Notes: a model not told the origin generated them from the sequence alone. 11,286 nt of DNA from Candidatus Bathyarchaeota archaeon (GCA_018396515.1 JAGTQJ010000034.1:1560-12845); one strand, 5' to 3'; shown: positions 1 through 6,249, counted from the stretch's first letter. Numbers and translations are program-made.

Positions 1-1
1 G

Positions 2-967
2 AGCAGGGAGTATGTCTCGGCCGGGATAACCTGCTTCTACGACTCCTACATAACCGGAAGGGAGGTGAGAGCCTACCTGGAGCTGAAGAGCAGGGGGGAG
101 CTCCCCCTGAGGGTGAGGTGGGATATGCATCTCGACACCCTCCCAGAGCTTGAGAAGATGGGCATAACGGTTCCCCCAGGCCTCGGTGATGAGTGGCTCA
201 AGATATGCGGGGTCAAGGTCTCCACCGACGGGGCCATATCGGGCAGGACCGCGGCCCTCAGGAGGCCCTACCTCCACAGGCCGGGATACTATGGAGAACT
301 CACGATGACCAGGGAGGAGGTGATCGAGGTGATCATGAGGATCCATAAGGCTGGCTTAAGGGCCTCGGTCCACGCCAACGGGGATCAGGCGATATCCAAC
401 TTCCTAGACGCCGTTGAGATGGCCCTGGAAAAGCATCCCAGGAAGGATCACAGGCACAGGGATATCCACTGCTCGGTGGTGGATGAGGAGCTCATCCAGA
501 GGATGAGGAAGCTCGGGGTCCTACCAACCATCTTCGGGGCCTATGCATACTACCATGGGGACAAGATCCTGCCAGCCTTTGGGGAGGAGAGGGCTGATTG
601 GATGTTCGCCGCGAGATCGATGCTCGACGCGGGCCTAAGGGTGGCAGCCCACTCAGACCACAGCGCCTCCCCATACCCGCCGCTGATGGGGATACACTCC
701 CTAGTCACCAGGATGACGAAGAATGGGAAGCCCTATGGGTTGAGGCAGAGGATAACCGTCATGGAGGCTATAAAGCTTTACACCATCAACGCGGCCTACC
801 ACACCTTCGAGGAGGGCCTCCTAGGATCCATAGAGCCCGGGAAGCTCGCAGACATGGCAGTTCTAGGGGAGGACATCCTGGAGGTTCCAAAAGAGTCGAT
901 TATAGATGTACCCGTGGAGATGACGATTGTGGGAGGGCGCATGGTCTATAGGAGAGAAGGAGATTGA
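2..967 (+). CDS. YtcJ-type amidohydrolase, 3' part (5' end outside window)
   Basis: Metal-dependent hydrolase of the amidohydrolase superfamily (Amidohydro_3/YtcJ type), whose members cleave amide or related C-N bonds; the substrate cannot be told from sequence. The frame is open from base 2, giving 321 visible residues; the GTG at 65 is internal, because in-frame family sequence (SAGITCFYDSY) precedes it. Landmarks in order are KVSTDGAISGRTAAL (about residue 72), VHANGDQAISNFLDAVE (about 125), DIHCSVV (about 152), AAHSDHSASPYPPLMGI (about 215) with the superfamily metal/catalytic Asp, and the C-terminal strand GSIEPGKLADMAVL, typical of the family's beta-sandwich. Full-length relatives are about 500-550 residues, so roughly 200 N-terminal residues, including the first metal-binding His pair, lie off the window. 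The gene ends with TGA and is convergent with the minus-strand gene at 1025. Family assignment is secure; function within it is open. Confidence 0.9.
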   Translation, partial: SREYVSAGITCFYDSYITGREVRAYLELKSRGELPLRVRWDMHLDTLPELEKMGITVPPGLGDEWLKICGVKVSTDGAISGRTAALRRPYLHRPGYYGELTMTREEVIEVIMRIHKAGLRASVHANGDQAISNFLDAVEMALEKHPRKDHRHRDIHCSVVDEELIQRMRKLGVLPTIFGAYAYYHGDKILPAFGEERADWMFAARSMLDAGLRVAAHSDHSASPYPPLMGIHSLVTRMTKNGKPYGLRQRITVMEAIKLYTINAAYHTFEEGLLGSIEPGKLADMAVLGEDILEVPKESIIDVPVEMTIVGGRMVYRREGD

Positions 968-987
968 ACCCTCCCATCCGCTGTTTA

Positions 988-1003
988 AGCTATTTTTCAT
1001 TCT
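988..1003 (+). terminator. T-rich stop signal after the amidohydrolase
   Basis: A TATTTTTC run begins 24 nt after the amidohydrolase stop codon, in a short convergent gap. Archaeal termination commonly uses such U-rich runs without a hairpin. The assignment rests on position and composition only. Confidence 0.35.
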
Positions 1004-1024
1004 ATGAAGATATTTCCAGAATTT

Positions 1025-1420
1025 TCATAACATCCTCAATATAGATTTTACTATTAATATATCTTCCTCTACCCTTTTAGGTATGTATTCTCCGTCGTAT
1101 AAGCACCTTTCATGAAGATGATGCTCCCTTGCGCCGAACCTGTCACGTAACCCCAAACTCCTTACCTTGGGACCCTCGTTTTTAAGAGAATCCAGCGCAA
1201 GCCTCCTATCCCTATGAGTCTTGATCCTCTCCTCAGGGAAGCCCTTCCCCAGCAGTAATGCTTTCGTGGCCTGAAGCACCATATTCCAGCCCTTCTCAGC
1301 CGCATCCCTGATTATAACATCGATCTTCTCCTCCTCCCACCTCTCAAACTCGGCCATCGCAGCCTCGGCGAACCTCTCAGCTTCTGATAGGTAGTAAGCT
1401 ATCCTTTCACGCTCGTTCAT
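1025..1420 (-). CDS. PaREP1/HEPN-like small helical protein
   Basis: A protein of 131 residues, mostly charged amphipathic helices. The stretch from about residue 11 (LSEAERFAEAAMAEFERWEE) through EKGWNMVLQATKALL (43-57) to THRDRRLALDSL (68-79) resembles the PaREP1/PaREP8 group, small proteins of crenarchaea related to the HEPN fold. In those proteins an E-K-A/G-W segment followed by Q-A-x-K-A-L is characteristic. HEPN proteins are often RNases or substrate-binding partners of nucleotidyltransferases in toxin-antitoxin and defence pairs; whether this one is active is unknown. R94-x5-H100 fits the spacing of the HEPN RNase motif (R-x4-6-H), followed by H101 and H103. The ATG at 1420 was preferred over a TTG at 1453 because a TATA box (1454-1462) puts transcription start near 1433, downstream of that TTG. 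It diverges from the retropepsin-like gene region and has no same-strand partner. Confidence 0.72.
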   Translation of the reverse strand: MNERERIAYYLSEAERFAEAAMAEFERWEEEKIDVIIRDAAEKGWNMVLQATKALLLGKGFPEERIKTHRDRRLALDSLKNEGPKVRSLGLRDRFGAREHHLHERCLYDGEYIPKRVEEDILIVKSILRML

Positions 1421-1453
1421 CGCCTTACAACTTGATGCAGGTATATTATCCAA

Positions 1454-1462
1454 GCATTTAAG
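1454..1462 (-). promoter_or_regulatory. TATA box for the PaREP1/HEPN-like gene
   Basis: On the minus strand the sequence reads CTTAAATGC, centred about 38 nt before the ATG at 1420. A usual archaeal spacing of about 25 nt places transcription start near 1433, with a short leader. Confidence 0.45.
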
Positions 1463-1485
1463 CCCTCAATTTTCAAGCACAACCC

Positions 1486-1494
1486 CTTAAATAA
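1486..1494 (+). promoter_or_regulatory. TATA box of a divergent plus-strand transcript
   Basis: CTTAAATAA preceded by a CCC run resembles an archaeal TATA box. Transcription start would fall near 1513-1518, inside the foldable segment 1507-1548 and before the micro-ORF at 1531. It stands back to back with the minus-strand box at 1454-1462. It could also drive the gene at 1722 through a leader of about 200 nt. Confidence 0.4.
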
Positions 1495-1506
1495 GCGTAC
1501 ATACAT

Positions 1507-1548
1507 CGGCGCTTCGCCGCTAGAAGGGCGATGGCCTTGACCAGCGCC
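1507..1548 (+). other. Foldable GC-rich segment with two competing structures
   Basis: Structure A is a hairpin, CGGCG (1507-1511) with CGCCG (1515-1519). Structure B is a three-arm junction: GGCGC (1508-1512) pairs with GCGCC (1544-1548) and encloses TCGCC (1514-1518)/GGCGA (1527-1531) and TGG (1532-1534)/CCA (1541-1543). The two are mutually exclusive. The segment sits where the transcript from the box at 1486 would begin and covers the first ATG. No known RNA family was recognised, and chance pairing in GC-rich sequence is a real alternative. Confidence 0.25.
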
Positions 1549-1617
1549 TATGATGTTGGTATGTTTTTAAGATACCATCAGAGGTTAGTTCTTTGGGCGT
1601 GCTTTGAGGTTAGGTAG
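1531..1617 (+). CDS. Possible 28-residue micro-ORF upstream of the tandem repeats
   Basis: From ATG 1531 the frame reads MALTSAYDVGMFLRYHQRLV and then eight further residues to a TAG at 1615. It is the first ATG after the predicted transcription start near 1515, and it stops 10 nt before the repeat array. No Shine-Dalgarno motif precedes it, although initiation on very short leaders is common in archaea. It has a hydrophobic, slightly basic second half and matches no family I recognise. It may be a leader peptide, a remnant of a longer gene, or noise. Confidence 0.25.
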   Translation: MALTSAYDVGMFLRYHQRLVLWACFEVR

Positions 1618-1627
1618 GATCGTCGGC

Positions 1628-1717
1628 AGGATCGGGCACATATACCCCTTGAGGAGGAGGATCGGGCACATATACCCCTTGAGGAGGAGGATCGGGCACA
1701 TATACCCCTTGAGGAGG
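1628..1717 (+). repeat. Three perfect 30-bp tandem repeats, each ending in a Shine-Dalgarno motif
   Basis: Units lie at 1628-1657, 1658-1687 and 1688-1717 and are identical. Each holds ATCGGGCACATATACC followed by CCTTGAGGAGG. The last GAGGAGG (1711-1717) is 4 nt before the ATG at 1722, so it is the ribosome-binding site of the retropepsin-like gene; the first two copies duplicate it without a start codon. CACATATACC in each unit is a weak TATA-like element. The period is a multiple of three, and every unit has a TGA in the frame of the downstream gene, so the array is not coding for it. No inverted arms, spacers or transposase are present, which argues against CRISPR or a mobile element. Confidence 0.9.
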
Positions 1718-1721
1718 ATGC

Positions 1722-2150
1722 ATGGTGGCTGTAAGGGTTAGGCTCAGGGTTAGAGCCACCTCCTCGGGGAGGGAGGTGGCATCGTCAGCCCTAGTCAACT
1801 CTGGATTCGAGGCTGAGACGCCCCAACTACTGGTTCCCAGGTCCCTCGCAGCCACATTAGGGTTGTGGCCTCCACCGCCGGAGGCACAGCTGGTCGATGT
1901 GGGGACGGCTGGGGGTCCTGTGAGGAACTACCTAGTGCCGGGCGCCGCCGAAGCGCTTATCGAGGTTAGCGATAGGATCGTTGGGCCGGTCAGATGCGAT
2001 GTGATGATATCGAGCCTAGAGTATGAGATCCTCATAAGTGATAGGCTTGGTGGCGAGTTTGGGATAGTGATATTAGACCTGAGGGGTAGATGGAGATTCT
2101 CAGATGAGGATAAGGTGAGAGAGACAGAGGCCCCCCAATACTGGTTTTAA
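1722..2150 (+). CDS. Retropepsin-like small protein with Asn at the catalytic Asp position
   Basis: A protein of 142 residues. Its strand-rich start (VAVRVRLRVRATSSGREV) runs into SALVNSGFEAETPQLLVP (22-39), then SLAATLGLW (41-49). This is the order seen in clan AA (retropepsin-like) aspartic proteases, where A-L-V-D-T/S-G is followed by a P-x-x-L/V-A-x-x-L-G-L helix. The second half, with CDVMISSLEYEILISDRLGG (92-111), GIVILDL and a closing WRF, resembles short archaeal proteins of this shape. The motif here is N26-S27-G28, so the catalytic Asp is replaced and proteolysis is doubtful; a binding or regulatory role is more likely. ATG 1722 follows GAGGAGG at 1711-1717, and a TGA lies just upstream in frame; GTG 1725 is an alternative. 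It sits alone on its strand after the tandem repeats. Fold assignment is from motif resemblance only. Confidence 0.75.
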   Translation: MVAVRVRLRVRATSSGREVASSALVNSGFEAETPQLLVPRSLAATLGLWPPPPEAQLVDVGTAGGPVRNYLVPGAAEALIEVSDRIVGPVRCDVMISSLEYEILISDRLGGEFGIVILDLRGRWRFSDEDKVRETEAPQYWF

Positions 2151-2316
2151 GATGTTGCCTCCGCTTATTCCACCCTTTCATTTACATGGAGGGACTGCCA
2201 AACATAGATCGAAGATATCCGGATGAATTCATGAAGATATATGATATTCAAAAATTTAAGCCCTTCTCAAATTTTCACCAATATAATTATAGAGACTGTG
2301 TGCATACATTTGATGT

Positions 2317-3657
2317 TTACATGCTCTTAATTTCTTTTTCTTCTTTTATAGGTTCCACTATGAGGATGGGGCCCTCCTTCCCGATGACTTTAACCTTATC
2401 TCCATCGCCGATGTCTTTTCCGCTTCTGGCTCTCCATATCTCCCCCCTCAACCTCACGAACCCCTCCCCCTTTATGTCTCCGAGAGCCTCGGCGGTCTCC
2501 CCTATAATCTCCATCTCATATGGCCTCCTCCTCCTCGCCGTCACCACCTTGTAGGCTACGAATATGAAGAAGGCTCCGAGGGATAGGGGGACAACGATCA
2601 TGACCGCGTATAGGGCGTTAAGCCACTCAGCCCCCACAGCCCACTCCCCTGGGAAGAGGAGGAGGCTCCCCAACAACACGCATATAAGGCCTCCCCCTCC
2701 GAGAAGGCTGAATCCAGGAGTGAGGAACTCGGCCAGGAGGAGGGCGAATCCGACGAGCATGAGGATCACCGCCCCGAGGTTCACCCCCATCAGGCCTAGG
2801 CCTATGAGGCCCAGGAGCAGGAGGAGACCCCCGGCCACCTCAGCCCCAAGGCCCGGTGTTGAGAGGCCGAAGATCAGGGTCCAGAACCCAACGATGAAGA
2901 GGAGGTAAGCCAGGATGGGCTCGGAGATGAAGCCTAGGATCCTGATCCTTAAGCTCGGTCTCCACTCGATGATGCCCGCCTTGGAGGTTCTCAGGGTTAT
3001 AGCTCTGCCCCCGATCTCCACCACCCTCCCATCCACCTTCTCCAAGAGCTCCTCTAGATCTCTGGCCCTGACCTCTATGACGCCCATCTTCATGGCATCC
3101 TCGTCGTTCAGGTTCAGGTTCTCCCTCACAAACCTGCCGGCGGCCGTCTCATTCCTCCCATGGGCCCTTGCCCTCTCCATCATGTACCTCTCCAGGGCGT
3201 TGAGGGTTTTCGGGTCCTCTATAGGCCTTGAGCCCCCGCCCAGGGGCTCGAAGGAGACGGGCTGAGCCGATCCTATGAGGGTGTTGGGGGCCATGGCGGC
3301 GACATGGGTGGCCATAAGGATGTAGGTCCCTGCGGACCAGGCCTTACCTCCCGGTGGATATACGTAACCTATGACTGGGATCCTTGAGCGCTCTACAAGC
3401 TCTATTATTCCCATGGTGGCATCCAGCAGGCCTCCAGGCGTATCCATCAGCAGAACCACGGCCATGAGGCCCCCCCTCTCGGCGAAGGTGAGGGCCTCCC
3501 CCACGAGCTCATATGACATGCTGCTTATCGTCCCTTCGAGCTTGACCGTCAGAACCCTGTTCTCGGCCTGAGCTGCCGTGCTAGATATGCCCCATGCTGG
3601 GGTGAGGAGGATGAGGAGGATTAACAGGAGTTCTCCTCCACGGGTTGAGGGCATCAT
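2317..3657 (-). CDS. NfeD-family membrane-bound serine protease (stomatin operon partner)
   Basis: ClpP-class serine protease anchored in the membrane, of the NfeD/STOPP type. The Pyrococcus horikoshii relative PH1510 cleaves the C-terminal region of its stomatin partner PH1511. In 446 residues: a signal-like hydrophobic segment (9-22); a protease domain with MDTPGGLLDA (71-80), the catalytic Ser in KAWSAGTYI (S108), IGSAQPV (128-134) and the candidate catalytic Lys K150 in DPKTLNALERYMMERA; four to five membrane segments between about 247 and 370; and a C-terminal OB-fold domain, typical of NfeD (about 383-436), with GETAEALGDI and GEIWRARS. This is the long, complete form rather than the short NfeD lacking the protease. 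Its ATG overlaps the stomatin stop (3654-3657, ATGA), implying translational coupling. The last residues are lysine and glutamate rich. Identification is firm. Confidence 0.95.
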   Translation of the reverse strand: MMPSTRGGELLLILLILLTPAWGISSTAAQAENRVLTVKLEGTISSMSYELVGEALTFAERGGLMAVVLLMDTPGGLLDATMGIIELVERSRIPVIGYVYPPGGKAWSAGTYILMATHVAAMAPNTLIGSAQPVSFEPLGGGSRPIEDPKTLNALERYMMERARAHGRNETAAGRFVRENLNLNDEDAMKMGVIEVRARDLEELLEKVDGRVVEIGGRAITLRTSKAGIIEWRPSLRIRILGFISEPILAYLLFIVGFWTLIFGLSTPGLGAEVAGGLLLLLGLIGLGLMGVNLGAVILMLVGFALLLAEFLTPGFSLLGGGGLICVLLGSLLLFPGEWAVGAEWLNALYAVMIVVPLSLGAFFIFVAYKVVTARRRRPYEMEIIGETAEALGDIKGEGFVRLRGEIWRARSGKDIGDGDKVKVIGKEGPILIVEPIKEEKEIKSM

Positions 3658-4442
3658 CTATCTTCCTTGCTCTGGCCTCTCATCAGGCCCAGCATGGTTG
3701 CCAAGTCGGAGCCCACCGCTGTGGGCGTGACGACGACGAGGTTCTTCTCCCTGGCTATCTCCGTGAGGGTCTGGAGCTCCCTCAGCCTAACCGCTATCGG
3801 GCTCTCCAGATACTGTTTAGCTGCCTCTGCCATCTTCGTCGCTGCCTGATACTCCCCATCCGCTATTATGATCCTTGATCTCCTCTCCCTCTCCGCCTCA
3901 GCCTGCTTGGCTATGGCCCTCTGCATCGCCTCGGGGAGGGAGACATCCTTTATCGACACGTTGACCACCTTTATCCCCCAAGGGTCTGTAGCCGTGTCAA
4001 GGATCTGTGTCAGGGTTTTTCCAAGCTGCTCCCTTTTGGTTAGGAGGTCGTCGAGCTCCACCTGGCCTATGGTGTCCCTGAGGGCTGTCTGGGCCAGGAG
4101 GTTCGTGGCGTAGATGTAGTTCTCCACGTTCATCACCGCCTTTATCGGGTCGAAGACCCTATAGTAGACCACGGCGTCAACATCGACGGTGATGTTATCC
4201 TTAGTTATTATCTGCTGGTTCGGGACGTCGAAGGTCACCACCCTGAGGTCGACCTTCCTGAAGATGTCGGCCATGGGTATCCTGAAGAATATCCCAGGCC
4301 CCTTAGCCCCCACAAGCCTTCCAAGCCTGAAGATGACGGCCCTCTCATACTCCCTAACCACCCTTATCGAGGCTGAGAGGAGGCCCAAAACCACGATAGC
4401 CACCGCGATCATGCTTATCAATATGTTGACGGGTATAATCAA
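3654..4442 (-). CDS. Stomatin/slipin-like SPFH membrane protein
   Basis: Band-7/SPFH scaffold protein that oligomerises at the inner face of the membrane and organises membrane microdomains. In archaea it pairs with NfeD, encoded just downstream here with a 4-nt overlap. In 262 residues: one N-terminal membrane segment (about 4-24); the slipin signature REYERAVIFRLGRL (30-43) and GPGIFFRIP (48-56); the SPFH core with DVPNQQIITKDNITVDVDAVVYYRV; DTIGQVELDDLLTKRE (123-138); and a coiled coil with LPEAMQRAIAKQAEAERERR (169-188). The tail, VVVTPTAVGSDLATMLG, is hydrophobic, as in PH1511, where the C-terminal region holds the site cut by the protease. The start is TTG 4442; the nearby ATG at 4452 is in another frame. 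TATA box CTTTAAATTT (4471-4480) puts transcription start near the TTG. Length and order match the family. Confidence 0.95.
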   Translation of the reverse strand: MIIPVNILISMIAVAIVVLGLLSASIRVVREYERAVIFRLGRLVGAKGPGIFFRIPMADIFRKVDLRVVTFDVPNQQIITKDNITVDVDAVVYYRVFDPIKAVMNVENYIYATNLLAQTALRDTIGQVELDDLLTKREQLGKTLTQILDTATDPWGIKVVNVSIKDVSLPEAMQRAIAKQAEAERERRSRIIIADGEYQAATKMAEAAKQYLESPIAVRLRELQTLTEIAREKNLVVVTPTAVGSDLATMLGLMRGQSKEDR

Positions 4443-4470
4443 TCCAGCTCATGGTAATCATTCCACCGTA

Positions 4471-4480
4471 AAATTTAAAG
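4471..4480 (-). promoter_or_regulatory. TATA box of the stomatin-NfeD operon
   Basis: CTTTAAATTT on the minus strand is centred about 33 nt before the TTG start at 4442. Transcription would begin roughly 5-10 nt ahead of it, a nearly leaderless message. Confidence 0.55.
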
Positions 4481-4554
4481 CATTCGATCAATAAGATTAA
4501 GAATGATTAATAAATTCTCGACATTACATTTTATAGGAAAATGAGAAAATAAAG

Positions 4555-4650
4555 ATGATGATTAATATAAATGAATATGACGGATTAATTAGGAAAGCCA
4601 TAGAGCTGGAGTTTAAACTTTTAATGGGGGAGGTTGAGGGAGGTAGCTGA
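4555..4650 (+). CDS. Possible 31-residue ORF (hypothetical, low support)
   Basis: ATG ATG at 4555-4560 opens a frame reading MMINI NEYDG LIRKA IELEF KLLMG EVEGG S, ending in TGA at 4648. The middle (residues 11-23) would form an amphipathic helix. A TATA-like TTTTATAG about 20-25 nt upstream would give a leaderless message. No Shine-Dalgarno motif or known family was found. It could be a small antitoxin-like peptide, a remnant or chance. Confidence 0.2.
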   Translation: MMININEYDGLIRKAIELEFKLLMGEVEGGS

Positions 4651-4817
4651 GGAGGGAGTGGAGATGGTACCCCAAAGATGAGTTCATCGGGTTTTCGTCT
4701 AAGCAACGAGGACCGTTGAACCATCCACCTTTCAGTTTTGGATGCTTAGAATGAGGACCGATCTGAGGGAAATCGAACTCGCTCTCCGCTTATTTTGGAG
4801 GGGGCCCTTTCAGGTTA

Positions 4818-5228
4818 TTAAGCCTTGGTTGAGGAAGTCAACTTTTCTATGAGTTCCTTTACCCTTCTCTCTATCTCGTCTCTTATCTTTCGAACCTCTT
4901 CTAGGGGTCTTCCTTTTGGGTCTTCTATGCCCCAGTCGATCACCTTATCTAGGAAAGTTGCTGGGCAGAAGTCTTCTGCCCCGCATCCCATGGTCACTAT
5001 CACGTCGGCTTCCTCCACGGTTTTTATGTCTAGAGGTTTGGGCCTGTTTTGGGAGATGTCTATTCCCTTCTCCATCATGGCCTGTACCACGACGGGGTTC
5101 ACCCTCTCGGCTGGCCTCGTGCCTCCACTATCGGCCTTGATAACCCCTCTGCCATAGTGGTTAGCGAAGGCCTCGGCCATCTGGCTCCTCCCAGCGTTCT
5201 CTACACAGACGAATAGGACCCTCTTCAT
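4818..5228 (-). CDS. arsC: Thioredoxin-type arsenate reductase
   Basis: Reduces arsenate to arsenite in the cytoplasm using a low-molecular-weight phosphotyrosine phosphatase fold and a relay of cysteines that thioredoxin re-reduces. In 136 residues the P-loop is C8-VENAG-R14-S15, followed by QMAEAF. The relay cysteines are C82 and C88 in TMGCGAEDFCP, matching Cys10, Cys82 and Cys89 of the Staphylococcus pI258 enzyme, and the general-acid pair is D103-P104. With all three cysteines present, arsenate reductase is much more likely than a phosphatase. ATG 5228 lies 43 nt after the GNAT stop, and a TATA-like TTCTTAAACC (5253-5262) in that gap could give it its own near-leaderless transcript. No arsenite efflux pump adjoins it; the arsenite it makes could be a substrate for the methyltransferase at 9805. 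Confidence 0.93.
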   Translation of the reverse strand: MKRVLFVCVENAGRSQMAEAFANHYGRGVIKADSGGTRPAERVNPVVVQAMMEKGIDISQNRPKPLDIKTVEEADVIVTMGCGAEDFCPATFLDKVIDWGIEDPKGRPLEEVRKIRDEIERRVKELIEKLTSSTKA

Positions 5229-5252
5229 CTCTGGGGTCTATTAGGCCTCAAT

Positions 5253-5262
5253 GGTTTAAGAA
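5253..5262 (-). promoter_or_regulatory. TATA-like box ahead of arsC
   Basis: TTCTTAAACC on the minus strand lies in the 43-nt gap between the GNAT stop and arsC, centred about 29 nt before its ATG. It suggests an internal promoter in addition to read-through from the GNAT gene. Confidence 0.35.
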
Positions 5263-5271
5263 TTTTCCTGG

Positions 5272-6060
5272 CTACTTTTTTCTGATGGCCTCCAGCACCT
5301 CTTGGCTGAAGGCCTCCCGGTCTAGGAGGAAGCTGGTTATCGGGGTAGAGTTCACTATGAGCCAGTGGTTTCCCCTCTTCTTAGCCTCCTGCGGGTTCCT
5401 CCACGAGTCTATAAGCTCGACGGTGAGGCTCGGATCTATCTGGTTTAGGCTCTCCTTCACCCTCAGGGCGAAGGGGTAGGAGTACTCGCAGAGGGGGTTG
5501 TAGAGGGCTATGGCCCTATCTCTGTCCTCGGGCTGGGGGGTGTATGGCCTCCGGCATCTCGGCTGGTATGATGCGGTTATCTCCATATACATCTCCCCCT
5601 GCGCCTTCTTAAACCCCATGTGGCTGTAGAACTGTTCTAGGGGTATCCCCTCCCCCGTGTTGAAGGGGTTGGCCACTATGAACCTGCAGGGCCTTCCTCC
5701 CAGGCATCCGAGGCCTCTTGAAGATTCATGGATTAAACTCTTCACTAATAGCTTTCCGCATCCCTTCCCCCTGGCCTCTGGGAAGGGGTTGTATACGCAG
5801 TTGAGGAGCATCACCCCCTCCCTTGGGTTCTCTACGTATGGGATGGAGTCCTCGGGATAGAATAGGATCTGGGCCACGGGTTTTCCATCTAGGTATGCCA
5901 GCTTGGTTGTGGGTCCATATCTATCAAGCATCTCCAGCAGCCACCCCCTCTTGAGTTCCATTCCCTTCCGCTGGGTGGGGTCTTCCAGCTTCCTGTGGCT
6001 GCAGACCCTGAATACGTCTTCTAAGTTATCCTCATCAAGATCCCTGACCTCTATGTACAT
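5272..6060 (-). CDS. GNAT N-acetyltransferase with C-terminal YoaP-like domain
   Basis: Acetyl-CoA-dependent acyltransferase fused to a small C-terminal domain; the substrate is unknown. In 262 residues the GNAT fold spans about 1-160. It has KLAYLDGKPVAQILFYP on strands 3-4, LLNCVYNPF, the acetyl-CoA loop R97-GKGCG-102 followed by KLLVKSLI, and the terminal EQFYSHMGFKKA. From about 186 on, NPLCEYSYPFALRVKESLNQ, LIDSW, HWLIVNSTPITSF and a final helix match the YoaP-like domain, which resembles a thioredoxin-like half with C191 near where a redox Cys would be. Seven cysteines is many for this size. It starts at ATG 6060, with a TATA box at 6111-6120, and leads into arsC. The shared orientation and short gap suggest a joint role in arsenic or thiol chemistry, but that is inference from position. 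Confidence 0.85.
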   Translation of the reverse strand: MYIEVRDLDEDNLEDVFRVCSHRKLEDPTQRKGMELKRGWLLEMLDRYGPTTKLAYLDGKPVAQILFYPEDSIPYVENPREGVMLLNCVYNPFPEARGKGCGKLLVKSLIHESSRGLGCLGGRPCRFIVANPFNTGEGIPLEQFYSHMGFKKAQGEMYMEITASYQPRCRRPYTPQPEDRDRAIALYNPLCEYSYPFALRVKESLNQIDPSLTVELIDSWRNPQEAKKRGNHWLIVNSTPITSFLLDREAFSQEVLEAIRKK

Positions 6061-6110
6061 TCCACTATTTTCGCCCCCATTGCTTCAAGCCATGGTTTAC
6101 ATCCATATCC

Positions 6111-6120
6111 TATAAATAGA
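6111..6120 (-). promoter_or_regulatory. TATA box of the GNAT-arsC unit
   Basis: TCTATTTATA on the minus strand is centred about 55 nt before ATG 6060. The expected transcription start is near 6090, leaving a leader of about 30 nt that ends in a weak purine-rich GTGGA just before the ATG. Confidence 0.5.
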
Positions 6121-6138
6121 TGTTGTATCATATTTATC

Positions 6139-6184
6139 AGCCAGTCTTGGGTTTAATTTCCGGTCTGGATGATGGAAATTGGCT
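6139..6184. repeat. Inverted repeat between the divergent GNAT and DedA genes
   Basis: AATTTCC (6155-6161) and GGAAATT (6174-6180) form a perfect 7-bp inverted pair around 12 nt. AGCCA (6139-6143) and TGGCT (6180-6184) can extend it with an asymmetric bulge. It lies between the GNAT TATA box and the DedA start, so it could be an operator or a leader hairpin. No protein is assigned to it. Confidence 0.35.
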
Positions 6185-6249
6185 GGAAGTTGGAACGGAT
6201 CATTTGGGGAGAGGATGAGTTGAGGTGGGTGCTCTAAGGGGGTCTCCAA

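Larger units (their letters stand above)
4443..4817. other. Long intergenic region without a confident gene
   Basis: It holds the stomatin promoter at its left end and an AT-rich part (about 4480-4580) with a TATA-like TTTTATAG (about 4530-4537, plus strand) ahead of a possible 31-residue ORF. Two copies of GAGGACCG lie at 4708-4715 and 4753-4760, with a small hairpin CAACG/CGTTG (4704-4708 and 4714-4718). No tRNA, C/D box RNA or gene remnant could be made convincing. It may contain an unrecognised RNA or only promoters and decay products. Confidence 0.4.

Noticed and set aside
1628..1717. CRISPR array
   Set aside because: The repeats are directly adjacent with no spacers, and no cas gene is nearby.
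1610..1855. Minus-strand frame of 81 codons with three repeats of PPQGVYVPDP
   Set aside because: The peptide repeat is only the reverse reading of the 30-bp tandem units. The rest is antisense to the retropepsin-like gene and shows no family features.
2186..2554. Plus-strand frame of 122 codons beginning in the gap after the retropepsin-like gene
   Set aside because: About two thirds of it is antisense to the C-terminus of the firmly identified NfeD gene, it has no ribosome-binding site, and its text looks like no known protein.
4676..4765. Possible C/D box guide RNA downstream of arsC
   Set aside because: ATGAGGA and CTGA resemble C and D boxes, but the C box has a mismatch and the spacing leaves only about 5 nt for a guide.
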